23,439 nt of DNA from Brooklawnia sp050943675 (lineage in GTDB: Bacteria; Actinomycetota; Actinomycetes; Propionibacteriales; Propionibacteriaceae): contig JBMNPP010000016.1 in assembly GCA_050943675.1 (NCBI GenBank), forward strand, positions 1 to 23,439. The letters are read 5' to 3'. This document shows, piece by piece, positions 14,234-22,332 of this stretch. The position numbers and the translations under genes were made by a program. Position 1 is the stretch's first letter; every line of letters begins with the position of its first letter. The notes under the pieces were generated by a model. It was not told the DNA's origin and did no database searches. It saw only the letters and a program-made list of their open reading frames with translations.

Positions 14234-14686
14234 TCAGAGCATTGAGCGCCGGTATCCGACACGCCCGGGGGGTGCCGACTCCAGCCAGCTCACCAGCCCC
14301 ATCGCCGAGCCCTCGTTGAGCGCCAACTGGAACTGGGCGGGTGGGGTGTCGCCTACCCTGAGGTCGATAATCCTGGCGGTTGCATAGCCCAGCTTCGACT
14401 CTGAAGGATCGGAATCACGTAAACCGGCAAGTTCGCAGTTCTCGCGGACGAAAACCCGGCTGGGACGTGGCAACGGGTGCCACACCTGGTACCACTCCAG
14501 CAGTTCTCCGGAATACCGTGCAAGCCCCAGCCGCCACTTCTTGCCGCCCAGTGGGCGCAGGGCACAATCGAACAGGCCCCCGCGAAGGCTGAGTATTGCC
14601 CGGCGGACCAGCAGCGTGACCAGGTAGACCAGCACCACGATCACCACGATGGTGGTGAGCTCGTCGAGCCATCCGGGCACGGTCAT
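14234..14686 (-). CDS. DUF2550 membrane protein
   Basis: The 150-residue protein has one N-terminal membrane helix (about residues 10-30, V-I-V-V-L-V-Y-L-V-T-L-L-V). A cytoplasmic domain follows with R-G-G-L-F-D-C-A-L-R, W-R-L-G-L-A-R-Y-S-G-E-L-L-E-W-Y, and a P-R-P-S-R-V-F line. These are the recognisable features of DUF2550, a family of unknown function found directly behind atpC in many actinobacteria, including mycobacteria. It is the last gene of the ATP synthase transcription unit, 22 bases after the atpC stop. Function unknown; conserved linkage suggests assembly or regulation of the enzyme but this is inference. The 75-base gap to lplA downstream shows no clear terminator, only a short palindrome around GGTACC. 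Confidence 0.87.
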   Translation of the reverse strand: MTVPGWLDELTTIVVIVVLVYLVTLLVRRAILSLRGGLFDCALRPLGGKKWRLGLARYSGELLEWYQVWHPLPRPSRVFVRENCELAGLRDSDPSESKLGYATARIIDLRVGDTPPAQFQLALNEGSAMGLVSWLESAPPGRVGYRRSML

Positions 14687-14708
14687 GAATGGCAGGGTAT
14701 CGCAACGA

Positions 14709-15137
14709 TCAATCTGTGGTGCGGCGGCCAGTCAATTGCGCGTACTTCTCACCGGCTCGCACCTGTGACAACAGGCGTCGATAGGTGCGCAGTTCGGCGT
14801 CATCGACCTCGGCAGCCATCGCCCGGCTATGCATCGCGGCCAACTGCACCCGCGCCTCCTCGACCGAGATTTCCTGGGCCAGTTCGCCGAACGACGAAAG
14901 GACGGAAACATGGTTGTCGAAAACTGACAGGAAGCCTGAATCGATCGCGATGATGTGCCGCACACCGTCGGTGCCAACGACCTCGGCACCATGCGGCACC
15001 AGAGCGGCCATCAACGCCTCATGCCCGGACAGGATGCCCAGATCACCCTCGGTTGACCGCACCAGCACGCTATGGGCCTCACCCTCCCAGACCAGTCCGT
15101 CGGTTGCGACGAACCGCACCGTCAGGGGACGCGCCAT
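14709..15137 (-). CDS. atpC: F1Fo ATP synthase subunit epsilon
   Basis: The 142-residue epsilon subunit sits on the central stalk and modulates ATP hydrolysis. The N-terminal beta-sandwich is evident: L-T-V-R-F-V-A-T-D-G, the conserved G-D-L-G-I-L-S-G-H-E-A-L-M-A segment, then I-A-I-D-S-G-F-L-S-V. A helical C-terminal tail (E-E-A-R-V-Q-L-A-A-M to R-A-G-E-K-Y-A-Q-L) follows. The frame is open upstream to 15239, but similarity begins at the ATG at 15135-15137, one base after the atpD stop codon. A G-rich stretch (AAGGGGGG) about 5 bases upstream serves as its ribosome binding site. Confidence 0.95.
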   Translation of the reverse strand: MARPLTVRFVATDGLVWEGEAHSVLVRSTEGDLGILSGHEALMAALVPHGAEVVGTDGVRHIIAIDSGFLSVFDNHVSVLSSFGELAQEISVEEARVQLAAMHSRAMAAEVDDAELRTYRRLLSQVRAGEKYAQLTGRRTTD

Positions 15138-15138
15138 C

Positions 15139-16590
15139 TCAGCCCCCCTTCTTGATCTGTTCGTGCTTGGCCATGACATCGTCCATGCCGCCCACATTGA
15201 AGAAGGCCTGCTCGGGGATGTCGTCGCATTCGCCGTCACAGATCATCTTGAATGCCTCGACGGTCTCGGTCACCGGCACGGTCGAACCCACCACACCGGT
15301 GAACTTCTCGGCCACATAGAAGTTCTGGCTCAGGAATTGCGAAATGCGCCGGGCGCGGTTGACCAGGATCTTGTCCTCCTCGCTCAACTCATCGATGCCC
15401 AGGATGGCGATGATGTCCTGCAGTTCCTTGTTGCGCTGGAGGATCTGCTTGACGCGGGTCGCCACGTCATAGTGCTCCTGGCCGATGTACTGGGCGTCGA
15501 GGATGCGGCTGCTGGAAGTCAGCGGATCAACGGCCGGGTAGATACCGCGGGACGCGATCGCGCGGGACAATTCGGTGGTCGCATCCAGGTGGGCGAAGGT
15601 GGTGGCCGGTGCCGGGTCGGTGTAGTCGTCGGCCGGCACGTAGATGGCCTGCATCGAGGTGATCGAGTGACCGCGGGTCGAGGTGATCCGCTCCTGCAGT
15701 TGGCCCATCTCGTCGGCCAGGTTTGGCTGGTAGCCCACTGCCGAGGGCATCCGGCCCAACAGGGTCGAGACCTCGGAGCCCGCCTGGGTGAAGCGGAAGA
15801 TGTTGTCGATGAACAGCAGGACGTCCTGGTTCTCGACATCACGGAAGTACTCGGCCATGGTCAGCGCCGACAGCGCGACCCGCAGCCGGGTGCCGGGCGG
15901 CTCGTCCATCTGGCCGAAGACAAGGGCGGTGTCCTTGAGCACGTTCGCCTCGTCCATCTCGGTGATCAGGTCGTTGCCCTCACGGGTGCGCTCCCCCACC
16001 CCGGCGAAGACCGAGGTACCACCGAAGTTGTGGGCGATGCGGAAGATCATTTCCTGGATGAGCACGGTCTTCCCGACGCCTGCTCCACCGAACAGACCGA
16101 TCTTGCCGCCCTGCACGTAGGGAGTCAGCAGGTCGATCACCTTGATGCCGGTCTGCAGCATCTGTGTCTCGGGTTGCAGGGCATCGAAGGGCGGCGGAGT
16201 GCGGTGGATGGGCCAGCGCTCGGTGACCTCGACAGTGGCCGGATCTGCGTTGAGCACCTCACCGGTCACATTCCAGACATGGCCCTTGGTGACCTGACCA
16301 ACCGGCACGGTGATCGGGCCGCCGGTGTCTGCCACGGGCGAGCCGCGACGCACCCCGTCGGTCGGCTTCAGTGCGATGCAGCGCACCTCGTTGTCGCCGA
16401 TCTGCAACTGCACCTCGATGGTGATCGGACGCCGGTCCTCACCGACGCCCGCGTCCACGACCAATGCATTGTGGATGTCGGGGATGCGGTCGGATGGGAA
16501 CTGGACGTCGATGACCGACCCGATGACGCGAGTTACTCGGCCAGCACCGGTGGTCGGGGTGACCTCTGAGAGGGTGTCGGTGACCGTCAT
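15139..16590 (-). CDS. atpD: F1Fo ATP synthase subunit beta
   Basis: The 483-residue catalytic subunit binds ADP/ATP at three sites of F1. The P-loop G-G-A-G-V-G-K174-T, the catalytic Glu200 in G-V-G-E-R-T-R-E-G-N-D, and the D-E-L-S-E-E-D motif in the C-terminal helical domain are intact, and I-D-N-I-F-R-F-T-Q-A-G-S-E-V-S forms the Walker B region. The frame stays open to 16647, but the protein should start at the ATG at 16588-16590, which gives the usual family length. That start is 4 bases after the atpG stop. A purine stretch (AGGAG) overlaps the end of atpG and serves as the Shine-Dalgarno. Confidence 0.97.
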   Translation of the reverse strand: MTVTDTLSEVTPTTGAGRVTRVIGSVIDVQFPSDRIPDIHNALVVDAGVGEDRRPITIEVQLQIGDNEVRCIALKPTDGVRRGSPVADTGGPITVPVGQVTKGHVWNVTGEVLNADPATVEVTERWPIHRTPPPFDALQPETQMLQTGIKVIDLLTPYVQGGKIGLFGGAGVGKTVLIQEMIFRIAHNFGGTSVFAGVGERTREGNDLITEMDEANVLKDTALVFGQMDEPPGTRLRVALSALTMAEYFRDVENQDVLLFIDNIFRFTQAGSEVSTLLGRMPSAVGYQPNLADEMGQLQERITSTRGHSITSMQAIYVPADDYTDPAPATTFAHLDATTELSRAIASRGIYPAVDPLTSSSRILDAQYIGQEHYDVATRVKQILQRNKELQDIIAILGIDELSEEDKILVNRARRISQFLSQNFYVAEKFTGVVGSTVPVTETVEAFKMICDGECDDIPEQAFFNVGGMDDVMAKHEQIKKGG

Positions 16591-16594
16591 TGGT

Positions 16595-17521
16595 TCAGCG
16601 CTCCTGTCCGGACGCCGACAGTGCACCTGCACCGCCGACGATTTCATTGATTTCCTGGGTGATCTCGGCCTGCCTGGCCTGGTTGGCCAACCGGGTCAGA
16701 TCCCGGATCAGCTCTTCTGCGTTGTCAGTGGCCGAGTGCATGGCCTGCTGGCGAGCAGCCAGCTCAGAGGCTGCCGACTGTCGCAACATGAATTTGATCG
16801 AGTCGACGATGTACATCGGAAGCAACTCGTTGAGCACCGTTTCGGGGTCGGGCTCGAAGGTGTAGTCGGGGATGTGGGCCACCGTCGGGTCATCGGTGAA
16901 CGTCTCTTCACCAGGATTGCCCTCGACTACTTCCAGCGGGAGCAGCCGAATGATCCGCACGTTTTGCGAAACCAGCGACTTGAAATGGGTGTAGACCACG
17001 TGCAGTTCGGCGACCCCACCATGGCGTTGACGCTTCAGGAATTTCTCCATCAGCACCTGTCCGATCTCGCGGGCGTGCTCGTAGTGCGGTTCCTCACTGA
17101 ACCCCGTCCACGACTGCTCGACTTCGGTGCCCCGGAAGGCGAAGTAGTCCTGGGCCTTCCTGCCCGTGGTGTACAGGTCAACACCGACCCCCTGCTCCCT
17201 GAGCAACTTGAGCAGACCCTCGGCAGCGCGCACGACGTTGCCCGGGTAGGCCCCCGCCAGCCCCCGGTCACTGCTGATCACCAGGACCGCCGAACGCATC
17301 CGGTCGCGATGTTCACGGGTCAGTGGATGCTCAACCCGGGCATAGGTGGCCACCGCATTGACTGCTCTGTGCAGTTCAAAGGTGTACTCCTGGGCTGCCT
17401 GGGCCTTGGTCTGGGCGCGGTTGACCCGGGAGGCCGCAATCAATTCCATGGCCTTGGTGATCTTCATCGTGGCGGCCACTGAATTGCGGCGCTCCCGCAG
17501 TTCACGCAACGATCCCGCCAT
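16595..17521 (-). CDS. atpG: F1Fo ATP synthase subunit gamma
   Basis: The 308-residue gamma subunit is the rotating shaft of F1. The N-terminal helix M-A-G-S-L-R-E-L-R-E-R-R-N-S-V and I-T-K-A-M-E-L-I-A-A-S-R are typical, as are S-S-D-R-G-L-A-G-A-Y in the Rossmann-like domain and the C-terminal helix with A-M-H-S-A-T-D-N-A-E-E-L-I and R-Q-A-x-I-T-Q-E-I-N-E-I-V. It is about 20 residues longer than the E. coli subunit; extra acidic residues near 205-225 (G-E-E-T-F-T-D-D) account for part of this, as in other actinobacteria. It begins 3 bases after the atpA stop. Confidence 0.96.
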   Translation of the reverse strand: MAGSLRELRERRNSVAATMKITKAMELIAASRVNRAQTKAQAAQEYTFELHRAVNAVATYARVEHPLTREHRDRMRSAVLVISSDRGLAGAYPGNVVRAAEGLLKLLREQGVGVDLYTTGRKAQDYFAFRGTEVEQSWTGFSEEPHYEHAREIGQVLMEKFLKRQRHGGVAELHVVYTHFKSLVSQNVRIIRLLPLEVVEGNPGEETFTDDPTVAHIPDYTFEPDPETVLNELLPMYIVDSIKFMLRQSAASELAARQQAMHSATDNAEELIRDLTRLANQARQAEITQEINEIVGGAGALSASGQER

Positions 17522-17524
17522 CTG

Positions 17525-19159
17525 TCAGCCTCTGCTCTGCTTGACGATCTTCTGCTGCTGGATGTCGTCCTCGGTAACCTCGTCGACCTCGACCTCACCC
17601 AGCAACGTCCCGGCCGAGGTGCGGAATGTCCGCTTGAATCCCTGCATCTGGCCGCTGACGGTCTCCAGGCCCGCATCATCGAGCTGGCCAGTCTCGGCGA
17701 TCTTCTCGAGCAGTTCGGAGTTGTGCCGCAGGTGGTCAAGGAATTCAGTCTCGAATCGCTGCACGTCCTCGACGGGGACCTCGTCGAGCTGGCCGGTCGT
17801 CCCAGCCCAGATGACCGCTACCTGCTCCTCCATCGGCATCGGTGAATACTGCGGCTGCCGCAGCAATTCCATCAACCTCTCACCACGTTCGAGCTGGCGC
17901 TTGGAGGCATCGTCGAGGTCGGAGGCGAACATCGCGAAGGCCTGCATGTCGCGGTACTGTGCCAGCGAGATCTTCAACGTGCCAGCGACCTTCTTCATCG
18001 CCTTGGTCTGGGCTGCCCCGCCCACCCGCGACACCGAGATGCCGACGTCCACGGCGGGCCGCTGGTTGGCGTTGAACAGGTCGGACTGCAGGAAGATCTG
18101 GCCGTCAGTGATCGAGATCACGTTGGTCGGAATATACGCCGAGACATCATTCGCCTTGGTCTCGACGATGGGCAGACCAGTCATTGAGCCGCCGCCGAGT
18201 TCATCCGACAGCTTCGCACAGCGCTCCAGCAGCCTGGAGTGCAGGTAGAACACATCGCCCGGGTAGGCCTCGCGGCCGGGCGGGCGGCGCAGCAGCAGGG
18301 ACATCGCGCGGTAGGCCTCGGCCTGCTTGGTCAGGTCATCGAAGACAATCAGCACGTGGCGACCCTGGTACATCCAGTGCTGCCCGATCGCTGAGCCTGC
18401 GTAGGGTGCGATGTACTTGAAACCGGCCGGATCGGATGCCGGCGAGTTCACGATGACGGTGTATTCCATCGCGCCGTGCCGGTCGAGAATGTCGTGTACC
18501 TCGGCCACGGTGGTGTTCTTCTGCCCTACCGCGACGTAGATGCACAACACCTGCTTCTTCGGGTCTCCCGAGGCCCAGTTGTCCTTCTGGTTGAGGATCG
18601 TGTCGACGGCGATGGCAGTCTTGCCCGTCTTGCGGTCACCGATGATCAGCTGGCGTTGACCACGACCGATCGGGGTCATGGCGTCGATGGCCTTCAAGCC
18701 GGTCGCCAAGGGCTCGGCGACCTCCTGGCGGTCCATCACGCCGGCCGCCTGCAACTCGAGTGGGCGTCGCTGCGTGGCGCCGGTGATCGGGCCCTTGCCA
18801 TCGATCGGCCTGCCCATGGCATCCACCACGCGACCCAGGTAACCCTCACCGACCGGCACACTGAGGATCTCGCCGGTCCCCTTCACCATCGAGCCCTCAG
18901 CAATCCCCTCGGAATCACCGAGGACGACCACGCCGATCTCGCGTGCGTCCAGGTTGAGTGCGATGCCCAGTGTCCCGTTCTCGAAGCGCAGCAACTCGTT
19001 GGCCATCGCGGTTGGCAGGCCCTCGACCCGGGCGATGCCATCGCCCGAGGTGATGACGGTGCCGACTTCTTCACGCTCGGTCTGCGTTGGCTGATAGCTG
19101 GTGACGAACGAGGCCAGGGCGTCCCGGATCTCGTCGGGGCGAATCGTCAGTTCCGCCAT
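17525..19159 (-). CDS. atpA: F1Fo ATP synthase subunit alpha
   Basis: The 544-residue non-catalytic nucleotide-binding subunit has its P-loop G174-D-R-K-T-G-K180-T and the following A-I-A-V-D-T-I-L-N-Q. V-S-R-V-G-G-A-A-Q-T-K-A-M-K carries the arginine finger region. Compared with E. coli alpha (513 residues) there is a C-terminal extension of about 30 mostly acidic residues after residue 514 (T-S-A-G-T-L-L-G-E-V-E-V-D-E-V-T). Such extensions are known in actinobacteria, and in mycobacteria they help suppress ATP hydrolysis. The frame is open to 19210, but the family start is the ATG at 19157-19159 with a GTGGAG about 7 bases upstream. The gap to atpH is 25 bases. Confidence 0.97.
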   Translation of the reverse strand: MAELTIRPDEIRDALASFVTSYQPTQTEREEVGTVITSGDGIARVEGLPTAMANELLRFENGTLGIALNLDAREIGVVVLGDSEGIAEGSMVKGTGEILSVPVGEGYLGRVVDAMGRPIDGKGPITGATQRRPLELQAAGVMDRQEVAEPLATGLKAIDAMTPIGRGQRQLIIGDRKTGKTAIAVDTILNQKDNWASGDPKKQVLCIYVAVGQKNTTVAEVHDILDRHGAMEYTVIVNSPASDPAGFKYIAPYAGSAIGQHWMYQGRHVLIVFDDLTKQAEAYRAMSLLLRRPPGREAYPGDVFYLHSRLLERCAKLSDELGGGSMTGLPIVETKANDVSAYIPTNVISITDGQIFLQSDLFNANQRPAVDVGISVSRVGGAAQTKAMKKVAGTLKISLAQYRDMQAFAMFASDLDDASKRQLERGERLMELLRQPQYSPMPMEEQVAVIWAGTTGQLDEVPVEDVQRFETEFLDHLRHNSELLEKIAETGQLDDAGLETVSGQMQGFKRTFRTSAGTLLGEVEVDEVTEDDIQQQKIVKQSRG

Positions 19160-19184
19160 TGCGTGCTCCACTTCTTCTTGTTCG

Positions 19185-19961
19185 TCAGCCGATCCGGTGA
19201 CGTGCTTCATTGAGTCTGGTCAGGATGGTGCCGTCGATCAGATCGTCGCCGATCTGGATACGAACCCCACCCAATACATTCGGCTCGACCTCGATCTGGA
19301 TATCGATGCCGACCCCGTAGATGCGCATCAGCTGGGCATGCAGCGCCTCATGCTGTGCCTCGGTGAGCGGCTGCGCCACGACCACATGGGCAACCGTCTC
19401 GTCCGCGATCTGGGCGGCGACCTCGACATAGCCGTCGAGGGTCTTGACCAGGGTGCGGCCACGCCTCGCCACGGCACGCTGAATCAGCTCAACCGCTGCC
19501 GGCCGGACGCGATCGCTGAGTAGTTCTGCCACCAGCCGCTGGCGTGCGCCGACCTCGATCAGCGGATCGGTGAGCGTGGTTTGCAGTTCGGAATCAGCCT
19601 CCAGGATCCGTGCGAAGTAGAACACATCGTCCTGGACCACCTCGACATCACCCGAAAGCTGATAGGTGGCCCGGATGCCCTGACGTTCAACGCTGGCCTC
19701 CAGCCCGCCCGGCCTGGTAGCCAGCACGGCCGCCTGGGCAACGATGTCAACCGCCTTGGCAGGGATGCGTTCACTGAACACGCTGCGCGCCACGTGGTCT
19801 CGCGCTTCGGCAGACACCGCCGGGTCGCTCAGTGTCGACCGCAGCCGGTACTGGGCAGCAAGCGCATCCGAGGCAGCAAAGATGCCAGCGACATCGGCTT
19901 CAGCCAGCCCGAGGGCATCGGCCCGGGCGTCCAGTTTGCGGTCGGCGAGGTTGACTTTCAT
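19185..19961 (-). CDS. atpH: F1Fo ATP synthase subunit delta
   Basis: The 258-residue delta subunit joins the peripheral stalk to the top of F1. Recognisable parts are the C-terminal E-V-E-P-N-V-L-G-G-V-R-I-Q-I-G-D-D-L-I-D-G-T segment, which is the family signature, and V-R-P-A-A-V-E-L-I. It is about 80 residues longer than the E. coli subunit, as in other actinobacteria such as Streptomyces, but it is not fused to a b-type subunit as in mycobacteria. The ATG at 19959-19961 shares one base with the atpF stop codon (TGATG). The open frame continues to 19982 but those codons lie in atpF. Confidence 0.94.
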   Translation of the reverse strand: MKVNLADRKLDARADALGLAEADVAGIFAASDALAAQYRLRSTLSDPAVSAEARDHVARSVFSERIPAKAVDIVAQAAVLATRPGGLEASVERQGIRATYQLSGDVEVVQDDVFYFARILEADSELQTTLTDPLIEVGARQRLVAELLSDRVRPAAVELIQRAVARRGRTLVKTLDGYVEVAAQIADETVAHVVVAQPLTEAQHEALHAQLMRIYGVGIDIQIEVEPNVLGGVRIQIGDDLIDGTILTRLNEARHRIG

Positions 19962-20560
19962 CACTGCTCCGAACCGGCCCATTCCTCGGGGACGAAGCTC
20001 GGGACCTGTCGCGTCGGCTGCTCCTCGAGCTCGGCGAGGAACCGGTCAACAGTGCGCTGGGTGCGCTGTTTGTCGTCCAGGGTCTCGCCGATGATGCGTT
20101 CGGCCAGCTGCGTGGCCAATGTGCCGATCTCGGCCCGCAGGTCGCTATATGCCTGGTCGCGGTCGACCTGCAGCTGAGTGCGGCCTGCCTCAAGCATGCG
20201 CTCGGTTTCGGTCTGGGCCTGGGCGCGTGCATCGGCCACGATCTGGGCGGCCTGGGCGCGTGCCTGTTCACGCAGCTTTGCCGCGTCGTCGCGTGAGGAC
20301 GCCAGTTGGTCGGCATACTGACGCCTGGTCTGTTCAGCCTCGGCCTGGACCTGCTGGGCCCGGTTGATGCCACCCTGGATCTCGGCGGCCCGGTCCTCAT
20401 AGAGCTGTTCGAAGCGCGGCACAGCTACCTTCTGCACCACTACCGCCACCACGATGGCCAGCACCAGACCGACGATGAATTCTGACCAGTGCGCCGGCAG
20501 CAACGGGTTGGGCATCTCGAGCGGAATCAATCCCACACCGTTCATGACGGCACCGATCAC
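19961..20560 (-). CDS. atpF: F1Fo ATP synthase subunit b
   Basis: The 199-residue peripheral stalk subunit has one membrane helix at about residues 27-46 (F-I-V-G-L-V-L-A-I-V-V-A-V-V-V) followed by a long charged coiled coil (R-A-A-E-I-Q-G-G-I-N-R-A and Q-V-Q-A-E-A-E-Q-T-R-R-Q-Y). The GTG at 20558-20560 overlaps the atpE stop by four bases (GTGA), favouring translational coupling, so I chose it. An in-frame ATG at 20545 would shorten the protein by five residues; neither start has a clear Shine-Dalgarno. The C-terminus (P-S-F-V-P-E-E-W) is an extra tail beyond the coiled coil. Confidence 0.93.
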   Translation of the reverse strand: MIGAVMNGVGLIPLEMPNPLLPAHWSEFIVGLVLAIVVAVVVQKVAVPRFEQLYEDRAAEIQGGINRAQQVQAEAEQTRRQYADQLASSRDDAAKLREQARAQAAQIVADARAQAQTETERMLEAGRTQLQVDRDQAYSDLRAEIGTLATQLAERIIGETLDDKQRTQRTVDRFLAELEEQPTRQVPSFVPEEWAGSEQ

Positions 20561-20781
20561 AACACGAAGGCGAGCACGAAGCCGAGAATGGCCAGTGCCT
20601 CGACCACGGCAAAGCCGATGTAGGCGGTACCCATCATCGCACCGCGGGCTTCAGGCTGGCGTGCGGTGCCGTTGATGACGGACGCGAAAATCCACGCCAC
20701 GCCGATGGCCGGAGCCATGGTGGCCATCGCATAGCCGATGACGTTGATATTGCCCGTGATGGCCAATTCCATGGGTGTCAT
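20557..20781 (-). CDS. atpE: F1Fo ATP synthase subunit c (rotor ring)
   Basis: The 74-residue proteolipid forms the rotor ring in the membrane. Two hydrophobic helices flank the polar loop R41-Q-P-E. The ion-carrying Glu61 is in F-A-V-V-E-A-L-A-I-L-G-F. The residue after Glu61 is Ala and a polar Na+ ligand set is not apparent, so proton coupling is expected. In helix 1 the glycine ladder G-x-G-x-G-x-G is replaced by A23-x-A25-x-G27-x-A29. AAAGGA-type purines upstream of the ATG form the ribosome binding site, in the 45-base gap after atpB. Confidence 0.96.
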   Translation of the reverse strand: MTPMELAITGNINVIGYAMATMAPAIGVAWIFASVINGTARQPEARGAMMGTAYIGFAVVEALAILGFVLAFVL

Positions 20782-20826
20782 ACTGCACTTTCCTTTCGGG
20801 TTACTCGTCGGACGACGACGTTTCGA

Positions 20827-21600
20827 TCAGTGCCCTTCGCTGATCGATGAAGATATGTACTGGGCGGTCAACAGCGTGAAGATATAGGCCTGCAGGAAGC
20901 CGATGAACATCTCGAACAGCATGAACACCAGGCTGAAGACGAGCGCGAACACCCCACCCAGGTTCAGCACGATGCCATCGGACTGGGTGAGCAGGTAGCT
21001 ACCCCCGACCACGAACACCACGATCGCCAGGTGCCCTGCGAACATGTTTGCGAACAGACGCACGCTGAGCGTCAACGGACGGGTGATGAAGTTGGACAGG
21101 AATTCAACCGGCACGATGATCGGCCACAGGTACCACGGCACGCCCGGTGGGATGAGCGCATGCTTAAGGTAACCGATCCCGTGCTTGCGGAATCCCGCGT
21201 ACACGTAGACGACCAGGACCATCGCCACCGCACCCCACGCGTAGCCGATATTCGACATCGTCGGGAACATGAACAGGAACAACTCGCCGAACCAGTTGTT
21301 CAGCAGGATGAAGGTGAACAGGCCGACCAGCATTCCGATATAAGGCCTGAAACCTGGCCCGAGGATGTCTCGTCCAACGCCATTGCGGATGAAGTTGTAG
21401 AAGTACTCCATCAGGTACTGGCCCTTGTCGGGCACGACCTTGAGCTTGCGCGAGGCCATCACCCACAGCACGACCACGATGATCGCCGCGATGAATGCCT
21501 GCAGCATCGGCTTGGTGAGCCAGTCAGTACCGAACAGCCCGGGGAAGATGAAGTCCTGCAGGCCTGGCGCGGTGTAACCGCCATCCTCCATTGGAATCAT
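20827..21600 (-). CDS. atpB: F1Fo ATP synthase subunit a
   Basis: The 257-residue integral membrane subunit forms the two proton half-channels. The essential Arg181 lies in P-L-T-L-S-V-R-L-F-A-N-M-F-A-G-H, the family signature. Five or more hydrophobic helices are visible (about residues 35-50, 88-112, 120-137, 185-205, 212-245). Other conserved parts are P-V-E-F-L-S-N-F-I-T-R-P and the C-terminal L-Q-A-Y-I-F-T-L-L-T-A-Q-Y-I. The start overlaps the stop of the AtpZ-like gene by four bases (ATGA). Confidence 0.96.
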   Translation of the reverse strand: MIPMEDGGYTAPGLQDFIFPGLFGTDWLTKPMLQAFIAAIIVVVLWVMASRKLKVVPDKGQYLMEYFYNFIRNGVGRDILGPGFRPYIGMLVGLFTFILLNNWFGELFLFMFPTMSNIGYAWGAVAMVLVVYVYAGFRKHGIGYLKHALIPPGVPWYLWPIIVPVEFLSNFITRPLTLSVRLFANMFAGHLAIVVFVVGGSYLLTQSDGIVLNLGGVFALVFSLVFMLFEMFIGFLQAYIFTLLTAQYISSSISEGH

Positions 21601-21818
21601 GCCGGCCTCCCGTATCGCTTGATGATGATGTAGAGGCTTACCCCCATGCCCAATACCAGACCGGACGGCAACAGGAAGGATGTTTGAAGGAAGCGATCAG
21701 CCAACCAGCCCAGACCACCGTACAGCGCGATGCCTGCGATCAGATAGCTGAGGATCAGCATGCCCTGGTCACGCCCCTGGGTGGCGGAATCGGGCTTAGG
21801 TGGTGTGTCGGTCTTCAT
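21597..21818 (-). CDS. AtpZ/AtpI-type small membrane protein
   Basis: The 73-residue protein has a polar N-terminus (T-P-P-K-P-D-S-A-T) and two membrane helices (about 20-40 and 47-65) with G-W-L-A-D-R-F-L between them. This matches the AtpZ/AtpI family found ahead of atpB, which in other bacteria has been linked to ATP synthase assembly and Mg2+ handling. The ATG at 21816-21818 has GGGTGGG just upstream. A longer ATG start at 21842 would add eight residues but lacks a good ribosome site. It overlaps the upstream gene by 23 bases and atpB by four, indicating tight coupling. Confidence 0.82.
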   Translation of the reverse strand: MKTDTPPKPDSATQGRDQGMLILSYLIAGIALYGGLGWLADRFLQTSFLLPSGLVLGMGVSLYIIIKRYGRPA

Positions 21819-22266
21819 GGTCCCACCCTTCTGGAGCCTCATAGGGCTGGTCGTAAACCGCGATGCGCGACCTCGAATGCCACCACATCAGGCCACTGGT
21901 CCAGGCAAGCAGCGCACCCACTGCACCGACCGCCACCCAACCCGAACTCAGCTGGCCAGCCACTGCCGGTGTTGACATGCCCCACCAGAGCACTACACCC
22001 AGCAGGGCCACCCTGATTGCATAGGAGGCCATCGTGATGGTCATCCCGGTGGCGTCCGGATACTGCATCGCGAACCTTTCGACCAGCAGGCCGGCCGCGA
22101 AGTAGGCCAGCACCAATCCGCCTGCTGCCAGCACACTGAACAGACCACGGGTCTGGTCGAGCACTGTCGCGACCACTGCAGCGATGGATACAACACTGGC
22201 CACTGCAACGAAGGCCGGTCTGGGCAGGGTTCCTGGTGCGCGCATCACGGCGGGTTCCGCAGCCAC
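21796..22266 (-). CDS. AtpI-like four-helix membrane protein
   Basis: The 156-residue protein shows four hydrophobic helices (about 18-36, 43-62, 72-93, 106-126) and a conserved-looking tail S-R-S-R-I-A-V-Y-D-Q-P-Y. A protein of this size and tail, ending in R-x-x-V-Y-D, lies ahead of atpB in many actinobacteria and is annotated as ATP synthase I-like; its function there is not established. The frame is open to an ATG at 22281 and beyond. A perfect GAGGAGG sits just inside that ATG and 6 bases before a GTG at 22264-22266, so I chose the GTG. It is 66 bases after the wecA-like stop, a gap that may hold the ATP synthase operon promoter. Confidence 0.83.
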   Translation of the reverse strand: MAAEPAVMRAPGTLPRPAFVAVASVVSIAAVVATVLDQTRGLFSVLAAGGLVLAYFAAGLLVERFAMQYPDATGMTITMASYAIRVALLGVVLWWGMSTPAVAGQLSSGWVAVGAVGALLAWTSGLMWWHSRSRIAVYDQPYEAPEGWDHEDRHTT

Positions 22267-22332
22267 GCGACACCTCCTCATTGACGTTGCTGGGCAGCTA
22301 CTCACTGCTGCATGGCAAAGCTGGTTTCGAGT

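Noticed and set aside
14785..16569. A 594-codon open frame on the + strand opposite atpD/atpC
   Set aside because: Antisense shadow of atpD; no domain or ribosome site, and atpD is certain.
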